12,075 nt of DNA from an uncultured Oscillospiraceae bacterium. Its GTDB lineage: Bacteria > Bacillota > Clostridia > Oscillospirales > Oscillospiraceae. The DNA is taken from contig CAKTPC010000059.1 of assembly GCA_934590505.1 (NCBI GenBank), positions 1-12,075 of the forward strand, given 5' to 3'. The position numbers and the translations under genes are program-made. Positions 6,427-12,075 of the stretch are shown piece by piece. The stretch's first letter is position 1. Each line of letters starts with the position of its first letter. The notes under the pieces are model-generated. The model was given only the letters and a program-made list of their open reading frames with translations, did not search any database and was not told the DNA's origin.

Positions 6427-7929
6427 ATGGAACGCAGCTATGTGTCCATCGACCTGAAGTCCTTCTTTGCGTCGGTGGAGTGTGTGGAGCGCGGGCTGAA
6501 CCCGCTTACGACGAACCTTGTCGTGGCGGACTCCTCGCGCACGGAAAAGACGATATGCCTTGCGGTGACGCCCTCGCTCAAGAGCTACGGTATCTCCGGC
6601 AGGGCAAGGCTGTTCGAGGTCGTGCAGCGCGTGGGCGAGATAAATGCCGCCCGCTGCAGGAGAGCGCCGGGCGGAGAGTTCACGGGAAAGTCGTACAATG
6701 ATCCGGAGCTTAAGAAAAACAGCGCGCTTGAACTGGACTATATAGTGGCAAAGCCCCAGATGGCACACTATATAGAAATGAGCACGAGGATATACGATAT
6801 ATACATGAAGTACGTCGCACCGGAGGATGTGCACATCTACTCGATAGACGAGGTGTTCATTGACCTGACGGCGTATCTAAAAACATACGGACTGACCGCA
6901 CGCGAGCTTACGCAGCGGATAGTCCTTGATGTGCTGTGCAGCACGGGCATCACGGCAACGGCGGGGATAGGGACGAATCTTTATCTCAGCAAGATCGCGA
7001 TGGATATAGTCGCAAAGCATATCGAACCGGACAAAGACGGCGTACGTATCGCGGAGCTTACCGAGCAAAGCTACCGTGAGCAGCTTTGGGAACATAGGCC
7101 GCTGACGGATTTCTGGCGCGTTGGCAGGGGCTACGCGAAAAAGCTTGAGGCGCACGGGATGTATACAATGGGCGATGTCGCCCTGCGCGCGGAGTACGAC
7201 GAGGACTCGCTCTATAAGCTCTTCGGTGTGAACGCGGGGCTGCTGATAGACCACGCGTGGGGCTATGAGCCGTGCACAATCGCGGACATTAAGGCGTACC
7301 GCCCCGGCAGCAGCAGTCTCGGCTCGGGACAGGTGCTGCAGTGTCCGTACACCTTTGATAAGGCGCGGATAATTGTCCGCGAGATGACGGAGCAGCTCGT
7401 GCTCGAGCTTGTGGAAAAACGCCTTGTGACCGACCAGATAATACTAGACGTGGGCTACGATATCGAGAGCCTCTCCCGCCGGGAGACCGCTGCGCAGTAT
7501 AAGGGCGAGGTGGTGCGCGACCACTATGGGCGGCAGGTGCCGAAGCCGGCGCACGGCTCGTGTCCGCTCGGGCGGCAGACGGATTCGCTGAAGCTGATAA
7601 TGGACGCGGTGCTGCCGCTGTATGACAGGATCACGGACAGCAGACTGCTTGTGCGTAGGATCAATATAGCGGCGAATAATGTAGTGCCGGAGTCGATGGT
7701 GCGGCCTGCGGAGGAGGCGACGCAGCTTGACCTGTTCTCTGACTGCGAGGCGCAGGCAAAGCGCGCAGATGAGGAGCGCGCGCAGCTCGAACGCGAGAAG
7801 CGCCGTCAGAGAGCGGTGGTGCTGATAAAGGGCAAGTACGGGAAAAACGCGATCCTCAAGGGCACGAACTTCATGGACGGCGCTACGATGCGCGACCGCA
7901 ACCGGCAGATCGGAGGGCACTTGGCATGA
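6427..7929 (+). CDS. Y-family translesion DNA polymerase (UvrX/UmuC/DinB type)
   Basis: An error-prone polymerase of 500 residues that copies past damaged bases. The metal-binding carboxylates are D9 in SIDLKSFFASVE and D141/E142 in YSIDEVFID; F14 sits at the steric-gate position that excludes ribonucleotides. The stretch TAGIGTNLYLSKIAMD (178-193) is the conserved palm segment, and the little-finger domain spans roughly 300-420. A beta-clamp binding motif, QLDLF, is at 433-437. The tail KGKYGKNAILKG...RDRNRQIGGH (468-498) is typical of the clostridial/Bacillus UvrX-like clade. An extra segment at about 78-115 between fingers and palm also occurs in that clade to my knowledge. An AGGAG RBS overlaps the end of the regulator gene, and the stop overlaps the next ATG (ATGA), so the three genes are translated as a unit. 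Fast, low-fidelity replication under SOS-like induction is inferred. Confidence 0.95.
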   Translation: MERSYVSIDLKSFFASVECVERGLNPLTTNLVVADSSRTEKTICLAVTPSLKSYGISGRARLFEVVQRVGEINAARCRRAPGGEFTGKSYNDPELKKNSALELDYIVAKPQMAHYIEMSTRIYDIYMKYVAPEDVHIYSIDEVFIDLTAYLKTYGLTARELTQRIVLDVLCSTGITATAGIGTNLYLSKIAMDIVAKHIEPDKDGVRIAELTEQSYREQLWEHRPLTDFWRVGRGYAKKLEAHGMYTMGDVALRAEYDEDSLYKLFGVNAGLLIDHAWGYEPCTIADIKAYRPGSSSLGSGQVLQCPYTFDKARIIVREMTEQLVLELVEKRLVTDQIILDVGYDIESLSRRETAAQYKGEVVRDHYGRQVPKPAHGSCPLGRQTDSLKLIMDAVLPLYDRITDSRLLVRRINIAANNVVPESMVRPAEEATQLDLFSDCEAQAKRADEERAQLEREKRRQRAVVLIKGKYGKNAILKGTNFMDGATMRDRNRQIGGHLA

Positions 7930-8357
7930 GCGGAAAGTATGATTCACTGCTCCGCCGCGGCCGCCGCGTTTCCGAGAAGCACCCGTCGATGCCGAACTGC
8001 GAGCGCGCGGCGCAGTTTGCGCCATTCGCTGCGCTGAATGGTTTTGAAGAGGCCGTAGACGAGACGGCGCGCCTGACCGAACGGCAGGTAGAGCTTGACG
8101 ACGGCGGCATTGAGGAGCTTGACCGTGCGCTCCGACTGGCAGCGGAGCATGCGGGTGAACGGCCGGAGATATCGGTGACGTGGTTCAGGCCGGACGACAG
8201 GAAGGACGGCGGCGCGTATCTTACATGGCGCGGCAGACTGAAAAAGACAGACATGTATGAGCGAAAGCTCGTCTTTACCGATGGGCGGAGCATACCGATA
8301 GACAGCATACGTAGCGTGGAGTGCGGGCTGAATGAAAAAATCCCCGGCGACGGCTGA
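7926..8357 (+). CDS. YolD-like protein, partner of the Y-family polymerase
   Basis: 143 residues. The N-terminal half carries the YolD-like signature: RVSEKHPSMP followed by RAAQFAPFAALNGFEEAVDETARLT (about 27-51). The second half is a small beta-rich domain (WFRPDDRKDGGAYLTWRG, then DGRSIPIDSIRSVE) like that of YolD-type proteins. In Bacillus, yolD-like genes sit beside uvrX-like polymerase genes (yolD-uvrX, yqjX-yqjW), and a UmuD-like accessory role has been proposed; the biochemical function is not settled. The ATG overlaps the polymerase stop by 4 bases, showing translational coupling. The last six codons overlap the terminator hairpin shared with the convergent gene. Confidence 0.85.
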   Translation: MSGKYDSLLRRGRRVSEKHPSMPNCERAAQFAPFAALNGFEEAVDETARLTERQVELDDGGIEELDRALRLAAEHAGERPEISVTWFRPDDRKDGGAYLTWRGRLKKTDMYERKLVFTDGRSIPIDSIRSVECGLNEKIPGDG

Positions 8358-8377
8358 ATAAGGCCGATGCCGGGGAT
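8335..8377 (-). terminator. Terminator shared by two convergent genes
   Basis: ATCCCCGGC (8340-8348) and GCCGGGGAT (8369-8377) pair, with an inner CGGC/GCCG extension. On the minus strand six T follow, a good terminator for the 72-residue gene. On the plus strand the hairpin is followed only by GCTTATAT, so it may stop the polymerase-YolD transcript less well. It overlaps the YolD-like gene's 3' end. Confidence 0.85.
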
Positions 8378-8393
8378 GCTTATATGCTATGTA

Positions 8394-8612
8394 TCAGCTT
8401 GCAAGTATCTTATTGATGCGAGCTTCCGCTTCCTTTGCTATTGCCTCGGGGACTATGCCGGTGGAGACGACCTTGTCAAAGATCTCGCCGCACTTTTTCT
8501 TGCCGAGCAGCTTTATGGGGTACTTGAGCAGCTGGGGGGCAAGCTCCTTGATAACGGCGGCGGTATCGGGATTGTCGAACAGCTCATTGACGGTAAGATT
8601 CCTGAAATCCAT
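8394..8612 (-). CDS. Small helical protein of unknown function
   Basis: A 72-residue protein, MDFRNLTVNELFDNPDTAAV and onward, with several predicted amphipathic helices and a Lys-rich middle (KLLGKKKCGE), no signal peptide and no membrane segment. The N-terminal pattern (LTVxELxxNPxTxxVIxxLxP, then a leucine/proline stretch) recalls the small helical domain sometimes appended to clostridial hydrolases, but I cannot name a family. I chose ATG 8612 because AGGAG lies 7 bases upstream; a start at 8684 would overlap the promoter. It has its own promoter and terminator, yet no clear terminator separates it from the redox operon upstream on the same strand, so read-through from that operon is possible. 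Confidence 0.75.
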   Translation of the reverse strand: MDFRNLTVNELFDNPDTAAVIKELAPQLLKYPIKLLGKKKCGEIFDKVVSTGIVPEAIAKEAEARINKILAS

Positions 8613-8663
8613 GGCAATACTCCTTTTCGTTATTGCGGGTGGTGTTATCCCGCGGATGCTTGC

Positions 8664-8692
8664 ATTATACCGTTTTTCCGGCAAAATGGCAA
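8664..8692 (-). promoter_or_regulatory. Promoter of the 72-residue gene
   Basis: On the minus strand TTGCCA (8687-8692), a 17-base spacer and a perfect TATAAT (8664-8669). It lies 15 bases downstream of the redox operon's last stop and leaves a leader of about 45 bases. Confidence 0.8.
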
Positions 8693-8707
8693 GAGTTTAA
8701 CAGATGA

Positions 8708-9919
8708 TCACTTCAGCGTGCTATTGGGGACGTCGAGGACGATATCGGACATCGGGAAGGACGCGCAGGGGTGGATGTAGCCGAACTCGATATCGGCTCT
8801 GCGGCGACCGTCGGTCTTCTCAGGGACGAAGACCTTGCCCGAGACGAGCTTTGAGCGGCACCATGAGCATTCGCCACTGCGGCAGCGGGAGGGGGCGGTG
8901 ATGCCCGCGCGCTCGATGGAGGTCAGCAGCGGTTCATCGGCGGAGGCGGTGATGTCGTATTCCTTGCCGCACTGGATGACCTTGAGATCGAAGGTCTTGC
9001 CGCGGATATCCCCGGGGTAGCCGGGCTGGTTCCACGGGTCCTTTATCATGCCGAACAGCTCGCGGCGCACGAGCTTGCGGCGCAGGCCGAGCTTTGTGAT
9101 CTCACCATCGAGGAAGTTGTACATCGCCTGCGGGCCGCACATGAAGATGCTGTATTCCTCGCCGCCGTACTTTTTGATAAGCTCGGCGGTTATGAAGCCG
9201 TGCTCAAAGCCGGGCTTCTCCTCGTCGGACAGGACATGCACGACGTGTACCTTATCACAGGCGGCGCAGACCTCGTCGAGCTCTTTCTTGTAGACAATGC
9301 CGTCCTCCGTGCGGGAACCGAAGAGGATAGTCAGGTCAAAATCCTCAAAGCCGTCGCGGATGGCATAGGCCATGCCCATGAACGGCGTGATGCCGGAGCC
9401 GCCCGCGAGGGCGACGACCTTCTTCGCGTCGCGCAGGCGCTCATAGTAGAGATGTCCCTGCGGGCCGGAGATCGTGACATGCTGCCCGACAACCCAGTGA
9501 TCCTGAATGTACGGGCTGACAAAGCCCGCGTCATCGCGCTTGACGGTGATGTTGTATTCACCGCGCTTTGCCCATGCCGGGGACGAGCAGAGCGAATATG
9601 AGCGCGTGGTCACAGTCCCGCCGATGGGGACGCTTACGCTGATGTACTGCCCGGCTCTGAACGGCGCGAGGGCGGAGCCGTCCTCGGTCTTGAGGACGAT
9701 CGTCTTCGCGTCGTCGCCGTTTTGGCGTATCTCGGCCACGACGACCTCCTGCTTCTCCGGGTGGCGCTGCTTTGCCTTTTCATTGGTGGTGAGCGTTTTG
9801 GGCAGCGGAGCGGAGGAGGCCGCCTGTATCGCCTTTTCACGCACCTTGGGCATGTTCTTGAACCTGAGCATATCGAGCGCGCCGATCATGCCTACCTTGT
9901 AATTGAGCTTATCTGACAT
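8708..9919 (-). CDS. FAD/NAD(P)H reductase with C-terminal [2Fe-2S] domain
   Basis: A 403-residue flavodoxin/ferredoxin-reductase-type electron-transfer protein. Domain order: an N-terminal extension (1-55, basic, unassigned); an FAD-binding barrel (about 57-160) with RSYS at 106-109; an NAD(P)-binding domain (about 165-290) with GGSGITP at 173-179 and CGPQAM at 261-266; and a plant-type [2Fe-2S] domain (about 308-400) with C346, C351, C354 and C385 (C-x4-C-x2-C...C). This is the architecture of the PaaE, benzoate dioxygenase and phenol hydroxylase reductases, which pass two electrons from NAD(P)H singly to a partner. In this presumed anaerobe the partner is probably the FAD oxidoreductase encoded immediately upstream: the stop and this ATG are 4 bases apart, and the GAGGAGG RBS lies in the last codons of that gene. 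Reaction and cofactor preference (NADH or NADPH) are not readable. Confidence 0.92.
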   Translation of the reverse strand: MSDKLNYKVGMIGALDMLRFKNMPKVREKAIQAASSAPLPKTLTTNEKAKQRHPEKQEVVVAEIRQNGDDAKTIVLKTEDGSALAPFRAGQYISVSVPIGGTVTTRSYSLCSSPAWAKRGEYNITVKRDDAGFVSPYIQDHWVVGQHVTISGPQGHLYYERLRDAKKVVALAGGSGITPFMGMAYAIRDGFEDFDLTILFGSRTEDGIVYKKELDEVCAACDKVHVVHVLSDEEKPGFEHGFITAELIKKYGGEEYSIFMCGPQAMYNFLDGEITKLGLRRKLVRRELFGMIKDPWNQPGYPGDIRGKTFDLKVIQCGKEYDITASADEPLLTSIERAGITAPSRCRSGECSWCRSKLVSGKVFVPEKTDGRRRADIEFGYIHPCASFPMSDIVLDVPNSTLK

Positions 9920-9923
9920 CTTC

Positions 9924-11459
9924 TCAAGCCTCCTCTGCTTTCATTTCCGCGAGAGTCTTTTTGGCGAGCGTGTCTCCGCTGAATATCGCGGAGTTGTAGC
10001 CGTCGCCGCGGATGCTTGCCGCGCCGACGAATTTCAGCCCCTTTACCGGGAACTCCGTACCCATCATCATCATTCGCGGCATCATGTTGTCCCAGTCCTT
10101 CAGCTCAAAGCCGTAGGCCGCGCCCTGCGGAACGTTGACATAGTTGCACATCGTCCACGGCGTCGCGATCTCAAGCTCCTCAATGTACGGGGTGACGGTA
10201 ACGCCATAGCGCTCCTCAAAGAGCTTTATCAGCTTCTCGGCAAAGGCGGTCTTGGTCTCAACATAATCGTCGGGGTCAACGTTCGCCCAGTCGTCGTCCA
10301 TGAAGGTGCTGGTGAGGGAAACTACGCAGGTGCCCTCGGGTGAGAATCCGGGGTTCACTACGTTGTAGCACACCATGACCTGGTTGCAGTTTGTCGTGAT
10401 GGTTTTGCCGGATTCATACTCCTTGGCGGTGTTTGCGGATGTCGGGAGGAACACCGTGTAATCGCGGATGCCGAGCTCCTCGGCGCTCCTGTCGAGCCCA
10501 AGGTACACGACGAACATTCTCGCCGAATATGTACGGGCGTTGCCGAGCTTCACCATGCGCTCGGGCACGACCTCAGGCGGACACATCGTGGCATACACCA
10601 TATTCTGGTTCATGTTGCAGAGGATGTGCTTTGTCTCGACTTCTCCGCAGGTGGTCTTCACGCCGCGGACGGCGTTGTTCTCGTCGAAGAGTATCTCGGT
10701 CGCAGTGCAGTTCATCCACACCTCGCCGCCCATATTGCGGAAGCATTCGAGCAGACCCGTGGTCAGCTCGTTGCTGGTCTTGTCGGGTATCCACGCGCCG
10801 TGGTTGACGTACAGCCAGAGCATGTTGACGTACTGGAGGAAGGACAGATGATCGGCGTCGACGCCGAGGTAGCCCCAGTAGGTGTTCATTATATCCTGCG
10901 CAAGCTTCGGCATCTTCATTGCCCTGAACACGCGGTTGACGGTGTAGCTGCCCAGCCGCAGGAAGTTCGGGAAGTGCTCCTGCATGTACTTCGGGTCGGT
11001 CTTTCCGGCGACGCTCAGGGAGTAGTCACCGGCGGCGTGAAACTCCGTGCCGAGGTCGAACAGATCCTGTATCGATTTGCGGCAGCCGGGGACAAGGCGC
11101 TCCATCTCGTCGACGAACTCCTTGACCGTGCAGGGGAGAGTAGCGTCGATATGCGTTTTGCCGTCGGAGGCGGTGGTGATAACGCGGAAGTTATCCGGAA
11201 CCATGTGCCACGGGATGTCAAGGCCGAACTCCTCGCAGGTCTTGCGGCAGCCACCGGGTTTTTCCTTCGTGCCCCATTCGCAGATCTCGTGCAGAGCCGT
11301 TTCAAATTCAAAGCGGCCCCTGCGGAAGCTTGAGGCGCAGCCGCCGGGCATATTGTGGCGCTCGATGAGCAGAGTCTTTTTCCCGCCCTTTGCCATACGG
11401 CAGGCGGCGGCAAGACCGCCGTTTCCCGCGCCGATCACAACGGCGTCAAATTTTGGCAT
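9924..11459 (-). CDS. Phytoene-dehydrogenase-like FAD oxidoreductase
   Basis: A 511-residue cytoplasmic flavoprotein of the CrtI/CrtISO/amine-oxidase fold. The N-terminal Rossmann motif GAGNGG (10-15) with E33 at the ribose position binds FAD; GGCASSFRRG (39-48) and the FETALHE segment are typical of the phytoene desaturase/carotenoid isomerase clade. The C-terminal FAD-contact region is KGLKFVGAASIRGDGYNSAI near the end. I chose ATG 11459 because AAGGAGGAG lies 6 bases upstream; the longer frame from 11492 begins inside an operator. No carotenoid synthesis gene is nearby, so a carotenoid substrate is doubtful. Members of this fold also saturate, desaturate or isomerise fatty acids, steroids and other unsaturated compounds. 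Paired with an NAD(P)H/[2Fe-2S] reductase, reduction of a double bond or redox-gated isomerisation is plausible but inferred. Confidence 0.88.
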   Translation of the reverse strand: MPKFDAVVIGAGNGGLAAACRMAKGGKKTLLIERHNMPGGCASSFRRGRFEFETALHEICEWGTKEKPGGCRKTCEEFGLDIPWHMVPDNFRVITTASDGKTHIDATLPCTVKEFVDEMERLVPGCRKSIQDLFDLGTEFHAAGDYSLSVAGKTDPKYMQEHFPNFLRLGSYTVNRVFRAMKMPKLAQDIMNTYWGYLGVDADHLSFLQYVNMLWLYVNHGAWIPDKTSNELTTGLLECFRNMGGEVWMNCTATEILFDENNAVRGVKTTCGEVETKHILCNMNQNMVYATMCPPEVVPERMVKLGNARTYSARMFVVYLGLDRSAEELGIRDYTVFLPTSANTAKEYESGKTITTNCNQVMVCYNVVNPGFSPEGTCVVSLTSTFMDDDWANVDPDDYVETKTAFAEKLIKLFEERYGVTVTPYIEELEIATPWTMCNYVNVPQGAAYGFELKDWDNMMPRMMMMGTEFPVKGLKFVGAASIRGDGYNSAIFSGDTLAKKTLAEMKAEEA

Positions 11460-11479
11460 CAATATCTCCTCCTTGATTT

Positions 11480-11492
11480 GTGGTAATACCAC
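11480..11492. promoter_or_regulatory. GntR-type operator 1 (TGGT-N3-ACCA)
   Basis: GTGGTAATACCAC is a palindrome with GTGGT/ACCAC arms and a 3-base centre, matching the TGGT-N3-ACCA form recognised by FadR-like GntR proteins. It lies between the predicted start of the redox operon transcript (about 11503) and its RBS, where bound repressor would block elongation. Confidence 0.72.
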
Positions 11493-11509
11493 GCGTTTGT
11501 AATGTGTAT

Positions 11510-11537
11510 TTTATAACAAGCACCGGCAAAGGGTCAA
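11510..11537 (-). promoter_or_regulatory. Promoter of the redox operon
   Basis: On the minus strand TTGACC (11532-11537), a 16-base spacer and TATAAA (11510-11515). Transcription should start near 11503. The -35 box overlaps operator half-site 2. Confidence 0.75.
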
Positions 11538-11543
11538 TACCAC
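11536..11543. promoter_or_regulatory. GntR half-site 2, overlapping the redox -35
   Basis: AATACCAC, identical to the right half of operator 1, overlaps the -35 box of the redox promoter by two bases. The opposite arm (GGTC) is degenerate, so it may be a weaker site. Confidence 0.5.
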
Positions 11544-11577
11544 CGACACATTTTCAGCGTAGTAGTCAGCTTTGCGC

Positions 11578-11606
11578 TTGACTTTTAAGCATCTTGCAGG
11601 TAAAAT
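11578..11606 (+). promoter_or_regulatory. Promoter of the GntR regulator gene
   Basis: TTGACT (11578-11583), a 17-base spacer and TAAAAT (11601-11606). The start near 11613 coincides with operator half-site 3. Confidence 0.78.
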
Positions 11607-11613
11607 CCAATGT

Positions 11614-11633
11614 GTGGTATTTGGAATGACCAC
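11614..11633. promoter_or_regulatory. GntR site 3 at the regulator's own start
   Basis: GTGGTATT (11614-11621), the exact reverse complement of half-site 2, followed by a facing GACCAC at 11628-11633, so an imperfect inverted repeat. It sits at the predicted +1 of the GntR gene, which suggests autoregulation. Confidence 0.58.
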
Positions 11634-11659
11634 AGACATTCGACTCTCTGGAGGCGGCT

Positions 11660-12075
11660 ATGGGCTTTAATAAAATAGTGGCGGTGTCCATGACTGATCT
11701 GTTCGTGCAGCAGATAGAAAATATGATACTCTCCGGGGAGCTTGCCATCGGCGAGCAGCTGCCCCCGGCGCGGGAGCTGTCGGTGAAAATGGGCGTCAGC
11801 AGGACGGTCATCTCCGCGGGACTTGTGGAGCTTGAGAAGCTCGGCTTTGTCGAGATACGCACGCGGCAGGGCGTGTTCGTCTGCGACTACCGACGCAAGG
11901 GCAGCCTTGAGACGCTTATCGCCATCATGCGCTATAACGGCGGCGCGATGAGGAAGAACGAGGTCAAGTCCCTGCTCGAAACGCGCGACGCGATGGAGTG
12001 CCTGTGCCTGCGCCTTGTGTGCGAGAAGAACGATGTAGCCGAGCTTGAACGGCTCAGCCCGATCCTTGACAGCAT
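11660..12075 (+). CDS. GntR-family (FadR/FCD-type) regulator, cut by the window end
   Basis: An open frame with no stop before the window edge; about 138 residues visible. The N-terminal winged helix-turn-helix spans about 10-75: TDLFVQQIENMILSGEL, then GEQLPPARELSVKMGVSRTV and ELEKLGFVEIRTRQGVFV, the classic GntR pattern. From about 80 an all-helical FCD-type effector domain begins, with an LETRDAMECLCLRL helix resembling the start of FCD domains. GGAGG lies 5 bases before ATG 11660. FCD-type regulators usually bind organic acids, acyl-CoA or sugar acids and repress neighbouring catabolic genes, which fits control of the divergent redox operon. The effector cannot be read because the ligand-binding half lies beyond the window. 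Confidence 0.9.
   Translation, partial: MGFNKIVAVSMTDLFVQQIENMILSGELAIGEQLPPARELSVKMGVSRTVISAGLVELEKLGFVEIRTRQGVFVCDYRRKGSLETLIAIMRYNGGAMRKNEVKSLLETRDAMECLCLRLVCEKNDVAELERLSPILDS

Noticed and set aside
10626..11333. 235-codon plus-strand frame inside the FAD oxidoreductase gene
   Set aside because: Shadow of the flavoprotein, whose FAD motifs are on the minus strand.
9924..11459. Carotenoid biosynthesis cluster
   Set aside because: Only the CrtI-like fold is present; no phytoene synthase, prenyl synthase or cyclase gene is seen in the window.
11566..11862. Minus-strand 98-codon frame in front of the GntR gene
   Set aside because: It overlaps the promoter and HTH coding of the GntR regulator, lacks an RBS and has Ser/Thr-rich shadow composition.

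Overview
The window looks like chromosomal DNA of a GC-rich (clearly above 50% G+C) anaerobic Firmicute of the class Clostridia, probably an Oscillospiraceae/Ruminococcaceae-type gut bacterium. This rests on strong AGGAGG ribosome binding sites, consensus sigma-A promoters, a DUF1653 gene, a LexA-like regulator with a UvrX-type Y-family polymerase and a YolD-like protein, and an FCD-type GntR regulator. The assignment is inference from gene content; there is no rRNA or other phylogenetic marker. I see no tRNA, rRNA, CRISPR array, transposase or phage structural gene.

Layout. (1) 4-4032 encodes a 1342-residue secreted protein with three LysM domains, Gly/Ser/Thr linkers and about ten divergent InlB B-repeat-like modules; it ends in a terminator with a UUCG loop. 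(2) A convergent minus-strand cupin gene (4156-4431) has a normal RBS and ATG 48 bases upstream that are cut off by an in-frame TAA. (3) Divergent from the cupin, a promoter drives a nitrilase-superfamily amidohydrolase (4625-5416) and a DUF1653 protein (5432-5680), followed by a terminator. (4) 5724-8357 is a compact DNA-damage/translesion cassette: a promoter whose start region holds a perfect 10-bp-arm palindrome, a LexA-like autoprotease regulator, a Y-family polymerase with a beta-clamp motif, and a YolD-like partner overlapping it by 4 bases. (5) A minus-strand 72-residue orphan protein (8394-8612) has its own promoter and terminator. (6) A minus-strand redox operon (9924-11459 then 8708-9919) encodes a phytoene-dehydrogenase-like FAD oxidoreductase and an FAD/NAD(P)H/[2Fe-2S] reductase. 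(7) Divergent from it is a GntR/FadR-type regulator that runs off the right edge at 12075.

How the genes work together. The GntR gene and the redox operon share a 200-base intergenic region with two good promoters and three copies of a GTGGTATT/AATACCAC half-site, one forming TGGT-N3-ACCA. This suggests the regulator controls both itself and the redox pair. The redox pair probably moves electrons from NAD(P)H through the [2Fe-2S] protein to the flavoprotein; the substrate is unknown. The regulator-polymerase-YolD cassette appears to be self-contained, with its own operator unlike the usual Firmicute LexA box.

No gene-free stretch exceeds 300 bases. The longest are 4432-4624 and 11460-11659, both occupied by divergent promoters. 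The strongest leads are the redox/GntR module (undefined substrate, clear regulatory architecture), the autonomous LexA-like/Y-polymerase/YolD cassette with its private palindrome, and the interrupted cupin start.
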